Shown here one piece after another: positions 28,245 to 41,421 of a stretch of DNA of 64,000 bases. The notes under the pieces are model-generated. The model was not told where the DNA came from. It searched no databases and saw nothing but the letters and a program-made list of their open reading frames with translations. The stretch is from Ascaris suum. Its lineage: Eukaryota > Nematoda > Chromadorea > Rhabditida > Ascarididae. The stretch's first letter is position 1, and every line of letters starts with the position of its first letter. The stretch covers positions 5,187,001 through 5,251,000 of the forward strand of contig CM024185.1 in the NCBI GenBank assembly GCA_013433145.1, given 5' to 3'. A program made the translations under genes and the position numbers.

Positions 28245-28287
28245 TTCATAGGCAGTTTTAAAAGTTGTCCGGTTCGTGCTAATTTTT
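28245..28287 (-). CDS. Candidate 43-base upstream exon (low confidence)
   Basis: On the minus strand an acceptor (ttcttatag) and a strong donor (gtaagc) enclose 43 bases that read KLARTGQLLKLPM when entered with one carried base. It follows the 29749 candidate exon in phase. It leaves two carried bases, which do not fit the phase-0 ATG exon at 21031, so at least one exon is missing or the call is wrong. Confidence 0.22.
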
Positions 28288-28417
28288 CTATAAGAAAACA
28301 TTCGTTCACCTGCAGCCTGATCAGTGCAAAAAAAATTCAACCTGTTTTTTAATATGCGTGTAATTTTTTCTCTTTCAAATAATTATAGCTTCTTTTTGCA
28401 GTTGGTAGATCAACGAA

Positions 28418-28642
<225 letters not shown>

Positions 28643-29698
28643 GCTATATTAAAAATTTATTACGTTGATATTATTCGACAGATAAGCGGACATTCACATA
28701 CACAAATACAGGCATGACGTCATCATAAGTTTCATTTAAAAAACTGCAATAATGCACAATTACATTGCTGTGATTTTGTTGCGCGCTAAGCCACCAAGTT
28801 GTGATAAATCGAATAGGCACCATTTTTTGTGAATATTGCATGAGCACAGGACTAATTAATCAATCTTACGTATCGAAATTACTTACCTGGCGGTTTTATT
28901 GAATTTTTTTAATGTTTTGTTTCATTTAAAGGAAATATTCAATTTTTATTTTTATTTAAGTAGGAAGAAGAACGATGCAAAAATGGAAATGAGAAAAGAA
29001 AAAAAGAGGAAATTAAATGAGCAAGAAAACACTTAGTGGTCAAAGAAGTTATGTAACTGACGTTAAGAGAGGTTAAAAATTAATAAAAAGTTCTTGTTGA
29101 ATTAAGCAATGATTCTATGATCAACTCCCCTTCGCTCGTACGAGAATAATAAAGAGAAAATTTGAGAAGAGAAAGAGAAAAAGAGAGGGAGAAAGAGAGA
29201 GATTCGACTGACGCATCGGAACCTTTCAACTGAGTACTCCCAAATCAGCACATACGGCTCACTTGAAGTAACTGACAGCTGCAGGTTTATATGTGTTTAC
29301 AAATAAGTCCCGAAATAGGTTGCGAAATTTTCAAGAATTGCATAAACAAAGGCAGCCAAACAAAGAGAGATACGAGCTGGAGGAGTTTTAAAGCATATTT
29401 ATATTGTAAAATAACATTCATGTTCAAGTTTTTCTTTCAGCTTAGTTCATAAAATTCCATGAAACCTGAGCTCGTATCTGTCTTAATCAACATCCCCTCC
29501 CCCCTCCCCTCCCGCAATTCTTAAAAAAATTCTTGGTTAAATTTTGAAAGAAAATAGCTTCAGCGCCAATGAAAATCTTTATTCAATAAGGAGCTCACTA
29601 TTCCTAGTCGGAGTTAAATTCAGCCCCGATTGCTGGAAGGATCGAGGTCCCGTTCATCACGTAGGATGGGCTAAATCGCGTTCCGATTTGATAATTAC

Positions 29699-29749
29699 CT
29701 TTCACACAGTCCGGACACGTTTCCATGTGCCAGCCCATCACTTTCTCCA
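29699..29749 (-). CDS. Candidate 51-base exon with a CPDC motif
   Basis: This sits in a GC-richer patch. The acceptor is gatcattttag and the donor gtaatt. The 51 bases are open in the frame reading EKVMGWHMETCPDCVK, with a Cys-x2-Cys pair like the Cys-rich start of the 899-residue protein. It could be an upstream exon of that gene, but a full in-phase connection was not found. Confidence 0.33.
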
Positions 29750-30477
29750 CTAAAATGATCAAGCTAATTTATTCACACAAGTCTGAAACATTGATGCCAT
29801 ACACCGTGAAAACCTTGGAGAGAAAAAATCCCTACCCCAAAAAAAAACCTCTTATCCACATCGAAAAACGGTGGTTTTATAAAAACTTCTGCAGTAGAAT
29901 TTTTTCATTCAAAAGAGCTGCATTCTCACAGTTATTACATTCTATTCATCGATAACGTTGCGCTACTGTAAATACAGCAAATTGACCGTAATCCTTTCAA
30001 AATTTCGCCTGAATCACGACTTTCTTCAAATTTTACAACTCAAATTTTACAACTAGTTATTAGATAGATACTGCGAAATGTTGTAAACTTCTCAACCAGA
30101 TACAAAATATTTCATTATTTCATAAATATTTCATTTATAGAAGAGCTAATCAAATCAACGATGCGAAAGATCACAATATTGGCTATCATTATAATCTCGA
30201 TGGACGACCCAGACTATACTTGATAATTTAAAGGCCAAATGAAGTAAATGAACGAATGCGCGACTGCCCACATAGAGGCGGCTTGATACTCAGTGAACAC
30301 AAGCCGCACGATCGATACACAAGTGCATGCCACGGGGCGTTCTCGACAGCCAACCGCTTTCAGATTATCACTAAGGCTTCATGATCATTTTGATCACTAG
30401 GTATCGCGAAAACATCCCTATGAGAACATTCAACCTCTTAATCCTCATTTAAAGTCCTTGCCAACATCCTGTCGGAC

Positions 30478-30553
30478 CAACATCCTCCTGGAATCGACGA
30501 ATGACTGATAACGCACGAAAAGCGTCGAACGTTATGGCAGTATTTGCTGATAG
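30478..30553 (-). CDS. Candidate exon, amphipathic segment
   Basis: The acceptor is cacatatacag, and the frame is open from phase 0: LSANTAITFDAFRALSVIRR and onward to FQEDV. Donor gtccga leaves one base, which joins the 29749 candidate exon in phase; a second donor (gttggc, exon edge 30466) also would. No family is recognised. The evidence is splice signals and frame only. Confidence 0.25.
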
Positions 30554-30638
30554 CTGTATATGTGTTGTGCATAATAAAAACAAATTTTTGGCAATTGTTC
30601 CATTTCGTCTGCAACGATCCTTCTGTAACTTCCTCCTG

Positions 30639-30662
30639 TAATTACCTACGCCTAGGTAATTA
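30639..30662. repeat. Perfect 10-bp inverted repeat, 4-base loop
   Basis: TAATTACCTA and TAGGTAATTA around CGCC. Hairpin-capable; no association found. Confidence 0.6.
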
Positions 30663-32594
30663 GGTAAGGTGTACTTTACCATACCCGCATATACGACTAA
30701 AATACAGGTGTATATAAAGCAGTGATTGAAACATCACGAAATGGATTACGTTAAATGAAATATACGAAAAGTATACAAAGTTATTGCTATGGCATAACTC
30801 TTTACAATATTGTAACCTAAATATGAGTAAAGGCTGTGGATACTATTGGCAGAAAAGCGCATCAGGATGATTGACGCGGAATGTGTTTTTGCAACGGCAA
30901 ATATTCGAGTATTATTAGTGCAAAGGCTTACTGCCTATTGACGCATGTGTGTACGCCAAATACGAAACTGATTTTAAATGGTCTTTCAAATAGAAAGGAT
31001 GGATGGAGGGAATGATTTTTAGATTGAGATAAATCAACTCGAATACCCTCACTGAGTTCCAAAAAATTTAAATATTCTAGTGGTGGAGGAACGAGATCGA
31101 ACAACACGGATTATCCTCGTAAAAATCCTCTCCAGGATGAGAATAATAGCAATAGTAGCAATAGAATCATTGGAAAATTAATCATGGTCAATTATTCCAT
31201 TTGTTGTATTGCAAAAACATCAGCCTGAAGTTCAAGGTTAACCCGTTAAAATGAGCTCGCTCGAGAAATCCCTCCAACATTTTCCTCATTAATAAAAGTT
31301 CTGATAAGCTGATAAGCTGATAACACTGATAACGCTGATTTCTCACGTACGAGTCATATTTGTTCATCTTATATCCCCCGGAAATGTTATGAAGAACACT
31401 TCAGACAGCAATACAAGCAGGCAAAATACAAAAATACGCAAAGATCTTCTGAAATATGCGCGGAAAATGGAGAGCGTCTAGCTCTGCATTGATGATATTC
31501 GATGGCAACTGAGAGATCTTCCTCTAATCAAATAAAGCGAAGAAGATCGCCTGTGACAAGTAAATCCAAAGTACTGGATATCCACGAATAATAGCCATTT
31601 TCATGGACACATGTATAAGAGCGCTGAAATTATGAACTGTAAAGCAATCCTCATTGAACAACGAACATTACCCATCTAATATAGTGTTGGGGGATGCTTA
31701 AAACGGTGTAGGATAGCATCGTGCAAAGAATCGTCAATGAGGACAAGGTAGACCGTACAGACGCCGAACATTCGTGCTCTGAGACATCCATAGTAACGAT
31801 GAGATATTCATAGTGACCATCCGTAGTGACCAACAATGATAACTCGTATTAGTATGTTGACAGGTGACATTTACTATCCAAAAATTACACAAACCAATAC
31901 AAATGACACATCTTTCCTTTCAAACATATCGAAACAAATGAACATCCATAATTTCGAATTTTACTAGAAAAGTTGCGACTTCGAGGAGGCGAATTTGGCT
32001 CCCATCATTAAAAATGCCTAGGGTTATTTATGGGTATTGTGAGTGAGTTAGTATAAATTCGCGAAACTCCCAACTTTGTACTATATTCCCATCATATTTC
32101 CTAACCTCGTTAAAATAAAGCAAGAAAGCAATGATATGCGTGAACGAATGGTACGATATGATTGGTGCTTGCCATGATTCCGTGTTAAATAATGATCCCA
32201 TCACTCAGATATATGATATGGACAATGTGGTATAATATGATATAACACAATGTGTGTTATATAACATAAGTTGTTTTATATTTCATCAGTTAATTATACC
32301 GAACGATCATCGAACATATTGTGTTGTTGCATGAATATTTTATTAAATATTATACTACAGTAGATTATATTATCCTATCAATATAGATGCGTGATACCGT
32401 AATTGAAGGCGGAGATGTTCAACAGTCGAATGCTGTAAGAAACATAGTACATTCGAATCGAATATTCATGACTTTCCCATGGCTGTGGACGTAATTGCCA
32501 TATTTGTCCATTTAGTCTCCTTCACCAAGAAGCATTAAACTCTCTTTTCGCTAACAAAATTGTGCTGTCCCCTTTTCCCTCTCGCGATATAAAC

Positions 32595-32727
<133 letters not shown>

Positions 32728-34088
32728 AAGTTTTCTACATGTCACATAAAACGATCAAAAATGGGGGAAATCAGTCTCCACAGATATAGTCCCTCACTAA
32801 AGAAGTGCCATGTATATCTGTCAAGTAGTAGCTGCACAATGAGCAAAATTGTCAGGCTCCCGAGAGTTTGGAAAGCATATTGTTTGAATGTCTGTCCGTT
32901 TTTTGTCTGAACGCATGTCTGCAGTAAGGCCATTTGTCTGCGTCAAACAGCCGCTACACCTAGTCGAAAAAAATACTCTTTACGAACTTTTTGTTTTCTC
33001 ATATTTGAAAACAATAACTATTTAAATTGCTAATAAATAAGAAATACTCGAGCAAAATTTAGCAAAAATCGCTATCAATGATTTCCATATTGTCCGCATT
33101 TCCCGACTCCTTCCTCTTTCCTACTCTATAGGAAGAAGAGTGACATCGAAATTTACTTCACCATGCAAGAATTGCATAAATTTAATTATAATTTGCATAT
33201 TTGTTAAAAGTCATTAGCCATGGATTTTCTGACTTTATTGCAGTCTCTGAGGGCAACTCCATTTGGTTTGTTTCTAAGGTTTGAACGTTTAGAATTGTAA
33301 TATGGGTTTGAAAACTTCGCTAAGTACTATTAGACAGAAATTGTTGCAGTTATAGGGCATTAATATAGAATCATCAGAGATCATTGCCAAGATAAGATAA
33401 GCTGTTAAGGATGATCAATACTGTAATGAATAATGATCATTACTGTCGCCATTATGATCATTGTTGTAATCACCACCGTATATGTCACGCATGATTGACA
33501 CAGAATGCTTCGAGAGGGAAGAAATAAGATGTCCCTTAAAAATCATTTTCTATTCATATACATCGCTTAAAATCATGCAGCATTGGTGCACTGGTAACAC
33601 GTTGCACTGGAATATTGTCACTCCCAAGTTCGAAACAATGAAGTGCACATATATCGAAGAATTTATATTGGCTAGGGGGTAAATTGACGAAAAAAAATTC
33701 CGCTAAAAGAATGAGCGTTTCATGCTATGATGAAGCCTTTTCATCCTGTTTTGTGCTCGCATTATTTAAAAGCTCGAATCTATAAGTGAATAACTATTTT
33801 ATGTCTTACTCTATGCCACTGATATCAGAAATCATCAGCCAATCTAAAGGGCATTGTTTCTGAGGAATAGAGGTGGAGAGTGGGGGCAGGTGATGGCCGG
33901 AGGAATGATGGGTTTCATATGAGCAGGGAGGCGTTCATGTTATGCAGTTAGCAGTATCGTATGAAAGGGGATCGTAAAGCCTGATCAAACCACATACCCT
34001 ATACGATACGTTTGATCAGCTCCTTAGTAATGCACAAATCCAATATGTTGAAGCCACCAAAATAAAACTGAGATAATAATTTACTTAC

Positions 34089-34143
34089 AGTGTTCGACAA
34101 GTGAGGTTGCTACCTCATGCTTTTGATGCAAATATCGTGACAT
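34089..34143 (-). CDS. Candidate first coding exon facing the RING-like gene
   Basis: ATG in good context (tcaccATGtc) opens 18 codons (MSRYLHQKHEVATSLVEH) and ends at a canonical gtaagt donor with one carried base. It lies 850 bases from, and divergent to, the RING-like gene start at 34995. It could start the minus-strand transcription unit, but no in-phase exon joins it to 30553. Confidence 0.25.
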
Positions 34144-34984
34144 GGTGATTCTGGTGCAACATTGTCATCTTGTATGGTGTGACATTACCGCGTCGTGCAT
34201 TCTGAGGCGACATCAATCTCCTCTGTTGTGTTTGGTATGTCATGATGACCATCGGTTGTAATAACCGATTTTTAGATGCATTCGAAGAGGCATGCAATTA
34301 ATAGAGATGGAATGTGGTGTTTGCATCATTTAATTTCCAAGCAAAAGTAAGTTGATTTTTAAGTTGCACTTAAGTTGTTTTTTTGAACTGCTCCATAAAT
34401 TAGTGATATTGTCGATATGTGCGAAATATTACGCTTGTAAGACATTGTGCACAAGGCATGTATACAACGATTACATGCTTCCATTCCTAACCTATTTCTA
34501 TTCTTTTATGATGCGGAAAATGGGAAAGGAAAGGACGGGAAAGGAAAAATAAGGGGTAGATAAGTGGTAATCGCATCCGGAAGGTTAGAAATAAACCTAT
34601 TCTTCACACTTCGTTTGTCTCGAAATATTTGCGAAGTTATCGTTTTGGTGCCCCATTTAGTCAGTTTACATCTGCATGATTGCAGAAAAACTTTTTAAAA
34701 AAACGATGCTTCACCTTCGACTATACTTCATGATTGCACACATAGAGGAAGTAAGAGATAACGATCAAAGAGAGAAAATTAAACATCAGATGGCTGAAGA
34801 AATGAGTTCAAAAATTTTTGAAAAAATATTGTAGAGTGACGATAATAAAATTATAAGGAAGAAAAAAAAAGGAAATAAAGTGCAATAAAAAGTGTATAGT
34901 GTATATTCAGTGGTTATTTCTATAATATCTCTCGTTTTCTAGTTCTCTTTGCTCTCTAATAAGTATTGCACTGAATCCTCAATT

Positions 34985-34994
34985 TATTACAGCG
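34985..34994 (+). promoter_or_regulatory. Probable spliced-leader trans-splice acceptor
   Basis: tattacag ends at 34992, two bases before the ATG at 34995, and no in-frame upstream exon is apparent. Nematode spliced-leader acceptors commonly lie a few bases before the start codon. A cis-splice to a 5' UTR exon is the alternative. Confidence 0.4.
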
Positions 34995-37900
34995 ATGAAT
35001 CGGAACGTTCAGTATCCATCAAGGAATGTGCGAAAGAATGTCAACACCCTCATGAGGGGAGCATTCGAATCTTTCGTATGTGTTGATATCGTTGAGGATA
35101 TTTCAAAAATGCGTAGCGTGGCTAAACCGGAAGCCAAGACTCAAAAGTACCGCTCTTTAAGGTTTAAAAGTTGCCGTCGCACTTCCTAAGGGTAGATTCT
35201 GGATTTTCGAGGCTGCGGAAAATTATGTTTTACGAATGCCTAGAGGCATTGTTTCTGAGCTACCTGCTATGGATGAGTTATAGTGCAATCACATACTTGT
35301 TCTCATAACCGCCCGTGCAATAAACGTCTGTGTTGCAAAAAGTTCGTGTTTCAATCGCTCTTAAATCACTTTAATGATCCACACCAAAAGAGCCAAAATA
35401 CAGTTCTTCTGCGTTATGCTTAATTCTTAATAACTATGAAAACTCTAACATGAACTAATTGTTCTAATGCGGTAATCTGCTTCGCAAATCAAGCATCTCA
35501 GCGGTTACTGTGTCGAGAATATTGTATGTTGGGTACTGTCTCACATCTTGCATCGAGTACTGTATCATACTCAACAAACATCATGAAATCATCAAAAAAA
35601 AAAAAAACCAGACAATCTACATTCTATATCTAAGACCGTGGTCGTTGCCTGAAAAAGCCGAGTGAGACTAGAGAAGAAATTACGATATTTAAGATTTAAT
35701 GCAGCGATAGTAAAAATAATGAATTAACACAATGGGCATTTCGCCGATGATGCTCTCCATTTTATCGGAAGGTAGCTGCACCACTTGAGCACTTCGCAAA
35801 TGGTGAATGCACTTGCGCTGGAGCTGGGCATTTTCTAGGAGGTTTTTTATAATCTTTTTTTTTCCCCACAATTGTCCTAAATTTTCCAAAATTTAGAATT
35901 TACCCACTTTTTGCAACTTCTATCTGACTACTTCCACCTAACATAGAGTATAAGTAAATAAAAATTCGCATTTTTAGCAAAAATTAGTAGAAATCAATAA
36001 TTTTCCTATTGATTCATTGTTTTTTATATTTCAGTTATTTTATTTGCTTTCTTCTAATATATTCGAGACGAATATTCATATTTGAGAATTTTTTCCTCGC
36101 ATAATTTTTTCTTTTTTGCCATATCATCAAATATTATAGTAAAATATGCCTCAATATTTTGAGATTTTATTTGAAAAAAAAATTAAGTTTATTCAATAGT
36201 TTTTTTTTTATTGGGATTTATTATTTTCATAACTTGAAAAAAGTTTCTTTCAGTTCCAACATATACTAATATCGATGATTATATACCAAAATATTTGAAA
36301 GAGAAATTTCGAGGTGTAATTATTCCTCATTCATGCAAAATTATAGTCAAATACAAGAAAGGTGAAGAAAGGTAAGTTCTAATGAAATTGAAAACTTGAT
36401 TCCAAGCTTTAAGATTCCTGATACTTCGGATACGACTTTATTTTCCTCTCCAAAGGTAGAATTTCAAACGACATTACTGTTTAGAATTTTTTAAAATATC
36501 TGGCTAAAAAATTGGGATATATTTGCATATTAAATATAATCCTTCATGAGATGGTGGAATTTCCCAACGGCGATCCTATAATAAGGGTAAGAATCTAAAT
36601 TTGACGGAAAAGAGGGAGGTGTGAGGAGGGAAGTCTTCTTCAGAAACCATTTCGCTCACTCCTCAAATGTTCGACCAACTCCACGAGTTCTCAGTGATTT
36701 CTTCCGTAACGTGATCGTTGCTCAATTTTCGACAATACTTTCTATTTGTGGAAAAATGAATAATGAAAAATTTCTCAATATCAGCGATAATTAATCACCG
36801 TTTTCAATGGTAGGGAAGCGGCAGTCAACGTTGTAACTTCAGCGATGATACAGATGTCGTTGATGTGAATAGAAAGTTCCTATTCCATATGGAACTTTAA
36901 CAGGTAAAGTTGAGGTGATTATAACGGTGAGAGGGAGATAAATGCAAATTTAACCTCCTCGCGATACCGAAAAAGAATAAAACCTAAAAGTGAAATAAAT
37001 CCAGCAAAGATGAAAATCATTTTCTGAGCAGATTCTATTTCCACCTCTTTCAAGTGAAAATTTTCAGACCAACTTTTGCCTATAGTTTCTCATTTTTTGA
37101 AGAAACCTCCAAACTATCATCATCAACCAATTCCTCTAAAGATGTGACATTCCCAATCAAACGATATCAATCATCGAACAAAAGTAAGTTCTTCATAATG
37201 CTACAATTAATTACCTATATGAAAACCTGAAATTAAATGAAGATTATAATTTCTAAATATTAAGGATAGGTTTCATCTATAATAAATGAAGGGGTGAGCC
37301 ATAACGGCTAAGGCGTATGACTATGTCAAAGTTCATGTTCTCCTTCATCTGTTCGCCCACTTTCCTCATTCATATCTATTAACACTTAATTGGCTGCTAG
37401 CACCTTTATGAACGATGAATCCGTTTAATTCATAGGAATTTGAACGCATATATTGCATTTGGTGATAAAAAAGTATTACAATCATTGCAAGAATTTTTCG
37501 CTACCATTTTATATTATACCATTTTACGACCACAATTACTCTAATAAAATAAGTTGAGGAAAACATCTCGCGAACAAAATTCCAGCATTACTCTTACAAT
37601 AGTTATGATTGCATTTAAGAGTATTGTTTGCAATTATTTCAAAAGCGAAGAAGGTGAATAAATTTTATTGATGCAATCGTTTAATACACACTTTTGGAGC
37701 AAAAAAAAAATCAAAAAAATGCACATTTTGCAACAAATTGAGTGCATTTGGATGATGCAATATGCAAATTTTTTGAAGAATTATTGTGCGCTTCCAAAAG
37801 TTTTGAAATTTGGAGGAAGTATAGTATATGGAGGTTAACTTTTTACATTTTAACAGTGGAATATTTGCATTTTAAGCTGTAGAAATTTACGTCCGAATGC

Positions 37901-39951
37901 ACGCGACCATATCGTGTCTATGAATTGCTTCTTATACTTACGGAGAAATGTGCTATGTCTGCCAACAATCTCTTCACGATTACTGGCTTCCGAAGGGTTT
38001 GCCGAATCGGCGGCCGGCGAATGGCCATCATTCCTGATTTGATAGACATGTATCAGCACAGTGTTATCTTGCTTTCTTCCAGTTATTGCTTTCATTGCAG
38101 TCATCGAACAAGATGAAGCAATGCGCTGTTGTGACGGTCCTTGTAGTCAAATGCGTAATATCAGGGATTTATGGCAATTCGGTAGATGTGACCATGCCAT
38201 ATGTTCGATGTGCCTTGCTAATGCACCGTTGGCCAACGCTCCAGATGGTTGGTCAACAAAGAAAATTTTGAGTTGGAAGATATACCGAAAACACTCTATG
38301 CAAAAAGATATCAGTTCCGGAAGGCCAACTTTTACGGAAAGGGAAGTGATCAGAAACTATCGCGCGGAAAGGAATCTATGAAAACACCTCAATAACAATC
38401 ACAATAAATCTGGGTCAACGTTTATATCGGTTTTTTCTTTTATAAAAACTAGCCCCCCTCCCCCCCCCCCCCCCCTGCAATTTATGAAGAGCATATTCTC
38501 TTTCATTTGCTGCATATTTTCGTTGAAAATTTTCCACAAGGCAATTTTATTGTTTTTATTATTATCGATAAGCATTGTTTTGCTGATAAATAATCACCAA
38601 TAATTCACCACCTCAACTATTAAAGCGTTAAAATTATGCGTTAAATGAACTAAAATAGTCTTTAAACGAGTTACTCGTTTTGTAGGCTCGTTGGTTTGTT
38701 GCAATCCGAATTGTTTTGCATACAATTTAATGGCTATCTCTCCAAGTGTAAAATTCCCTCATGAATCGTTTAAAATGATAAACAACAGCGATCAACAGAA
38801 ATCTAAACATCGCCGATCTGGACGTCGTGATAACAACGTTGTGAAGATGACGAATTCCCTAAATCGGACGGTATGTAAGAGCAGTTTCAATACCTTATAG
38901 TCAAATCACCTATATATTGATTGCATTAGGTGAGATACTACTTGAAGAGAAAGCATGAGAGTGTTGAAATAAATGTGCATCAATGTACGCACAACATCGT
39001 TATCACTAATTGGAATCACTGCAATTAATTCGCAACGCTCCGAAATAAATTTGCAAATGTTTTTTTTTTTTTGATGGTTAATGGCTCAGATGAAAGAAAA
39101 CAAATTCTAACTAAATATGAGAATCTAACGAAAATGGAGCTCAAGACTTTTGGCTAGGATGCGCGGAATGCCGAATGCAGCCATTGTATTTCGTCAGTCT
39201 AGCAACTATAAACGTGTGACTGGTCTAGATAAATTCTAATTGAGTATGCAAATTTCTTCAATGAGATAAGTGGAAGGTGAATCACTCGATGAGCGTGAGT
39301 AAAATATGCAAATTTTATCTAGTGATCAGCTAGTGATCAGTGATGATACACGCGGTAAATAGTGTGCCTATTCTCAAGGAAATATGTCCTATCGTATATT
39401 TTTAGTCTCTACCAAAATCTTTCTGAGAAATTCTAATTCATTTTTGAGCACAGCCGTTGAAAAAGATCCACGAATAATTAGCACCTGCAGCTGTCAAAAC
39501 TTTTCATGATGCTATATAAATTCCATGAGATCGAGCCCGCTCCCTAGAATCCATCACTGCTTCTTTATGAGTCCTCATCATTCTCTCTTATTCTTTTCTT
39601 TGTAACTTTTTCATCATTATTTAGTGATATGATTACTTCTAGAGTACGAAGGCATCGTCAAATGCAGATGATATAACTGATGAATGCGTAAAGGAAATGA
39701 TAGTTGTGAATATGATAATCCTAGAAAATGGACCCTATCAAACGATACGAAGGCATAGAATTAGTGAGGAAATAGGATCGACGTGTACAATCGGAAAAGC
39801 TGTTGCAAGCATGGCGAGTGCCAACTGCAGGTTAACTCATTTATCATTGGTTCAAATGTATTGTAAAACCGAGAAAGATTTGATGGAACGAATGGCTATT
39901 CGACAATATTTACCTATTATGATTTTAGGCCGTTCGGATAGTATCTATTAA
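34995..39951 (+). CDS. RING-like zinc-cluster protein, about 349 residues, six exons
   Basis: Exons: 34995-35169 (donor uncertain), 36254-36371, 37068-37183, 38101-38247, 38686-38870 and 39643-39951 (TAA). Splice phases agree and the sum is exactly 350 codons. Residues about 142-195 hold RCCDGPC, then CDHAICSMC, then DGSLVCCNPNC: a RING-like C/C/C/H/C/C/C/C order, but with C-x3-C in both outer pairs instead of the usual C-x2-C. RING domains generally bind two zinc ions and many recruit E2 enzymes, so ubiquitin-ligase activity is possible but not shown. The N-terminal part is basic; residues 98-136 and 215-255 are Ser/Lys/Arg-rich. I know no named family with this exact pattern. The start was chosen because the ATG lies two bases after a tttattacag acceptor. 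The first exon is the weakest part. Confidence 0.7.
38083..38101 (+). other. Tandem in-frame splice acceptors, 18 bases apart
   Basis: Two pyrimidine-rich acceptors, tttcttccag (exon would start at 38083) and tttcattgcag (38101), both accept one carried base from the 37183 donor and keep frame. The upstream site adds six mostly hydrophobic residues (IAFIAV) before the zinc cluster. The downstream one is assumed in the model. Confidence 0.4.
38460..38475. repeat. Poly-C run, 16 bases
   Basis: C run in the 438-base intron between the two zinc-cluster exons of the RING-like gene. Confidence 0.95.
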
Positions 39952-40101
39952 ACTACTTGTTTTGACGTTCAGATTAAAAAAAAATCATCCTTTGGATCAT
40001 CTCTACCCCATTTACCTTAACGCAATAACAGATGCATCAATCAATATCAGATCAATTTAGATTGTAATCAATATTGATCTCAGTGAATTCTATAATTTCA
40101 G

Positions 40102-40270
40102 TAAAATTTTGGAGCATGGAAAAGTTTTTCTAAGCAAAGGAATACAATATCGAAATTCACAACTATTACGAATTAATCTCGATAAATATGGCAATACAAA
40201 ACTTAATAAATTCAAAAATAATAGCGGTGTACTTAATTTTATTGTCGATTTCACCGGTCAACTTCATTGA
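40102..40270 (+). CDS. Candidate alternative last exon of the RING-like gene
   Basis: A good acceptor (ataatttcag) opens a 56-codon frame ending in TGA at 40268-40270, containing GKVFLSKGIQYRNSQLLRIN. It needs two carried bases. The preceding exon offers only weak internal donors with that phase (gttaac, gtattg), so it may replace the C-terminus ending at 39951 or belong to another transcript. AATAAA follows at 40390-40395. Confidence 0.35.
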
Positions 40271-40389
40271 ATTTCAAATTTAAATTTTGTTGTGTCTATT
40301 CAAATCCTAAAATTGCATAATCAAAATTTTTTTTCATCTATTTAGCAGATCTTTCATGAAATTTTTTAAAATTTATTTATCTTCTCTTC

Positions 40390-40395
40390 AATAAA
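40390..40395 (+). terminator. Possible poly(A) signal, RING-like gene
   Basis: AATAAA lies 120 bases after the TGA of the candidate last exon and 440 after the TAA at 39951. AT-rich sequence makes chance matches common. Confidence 0.3.
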
Positions 40396-40967
40396 ATTTT
40401 CGTTGAGATATTTTATCCGGAACATGCCCATCACTGAAATTAAAAAAAAAAAAATTTGAATGATTTTCTATCGGAATAGATTGAAAAAAAATTTTCAGTT
40501 TTATAACGACAATTAAAATTTGTTGTATATTTATTCAACGAATGAATGTAAACTTTCAGTAGTATTTGTAGTTACAAAGTACTTTTTTAAGTACGTCATT
40601 CGTAATATCTTTTTTTTAACATTTGATTATCTCATCTCTATCTATACCTGCTTTATTTGATAATAGCATCGATGTCGTCTTTTATTGTCACATGATCTAG
40701 CTAAATAAGTTGAATTAGGAAAATCGATGCATTTCATTGTGAAAAGCCGACGACGTATATGGAAAAAATTGTTTGCGACGAATTTTTTTTGATTGGCTAA
40801 TTGCCAAATTCAAGTCAGTATATATTATAATTGATTGTCCGGTGAGTGACATCGAAAAAACATCCGCAAGATGACATACTTCGATTGTATTTTATTAGAT
40901 TTTCTTGTTTGGAATGATTTAGCCTCATATTGGTACCGATCAGTTTTTTTTTGAATTTTTTTTTGAA

Positions 40968-41421
40968 TCAGGGAAGTATCATCATAGTATACGGTAGCGG
41001 ACTCAGGATACCGCAATGCCTAAAAATTCTGTGTAAAATTTTCCAAAATATGCAATTTCGGGCGCAATAGTTCAAGGAATCGATGAAATCTACAATTGTG
41101 CTGATTAGTGACTTTGCATCATTCAAATTCACACCTGTATATTGTAACGTTAAATCATCGTGAACGATGCTCATTGCATTCTCTCTTGCTTGCAGATATT
41201 TGTTTATGTTTAATGTGGTGCTCGTTATGCGGAATGTGCAATTTTATTGATCTCCAAAGTGCAGTAAAAGAATATATTTGCTTATAACACGTGTATATTT
41301 GAGTATGACAAGGTAAAGAAGCTCCAACAGGTAATAAGTAAGGCTTAGGCCTATGTAAATAAAACTTGCGTCGATAGCACGTTTTCACGTAAGCCTCAAA
41401 AGTTAACAGTTGCGGAACCAA
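40968..41421 (-). other. Coding-like fragment in two frames, possibly a pseudogene or unmodelled gene
   Basis: Two overlapping minus-strand frames look protein-like. One (41421-41155) contains LTFEAYVKTCYRRKFYLHRP and GASLPCHTQIYTC. The second, shifted and running to 40968, contains DLTLQYTGVNLNDAKSLIST and FIDSLNYCARN. An acceptor (caatatacag) precedes GVNLND. Either an intron or a frameshift separates them. Neither frame resembles a family I know. It is convergent with the RING-like gene. Confidence 0.28.

Noticed and set aside
33565..33640. tRNA-like stretch with GTTCGAA near the 3' end
   Set aside because: The box-B-like sequence is imperfect, the A box is poor and no cloverleaf with paired stems could be drawn; at best a tRNA-derived relic.
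37290..37370. tRNA-like stretch (GGCTAAGGCG ... AAAGTTCATG)
   Set aside because: The B box is degenerate and the acceptor ends do not pair. It lies in an intron of the RING-like gene.
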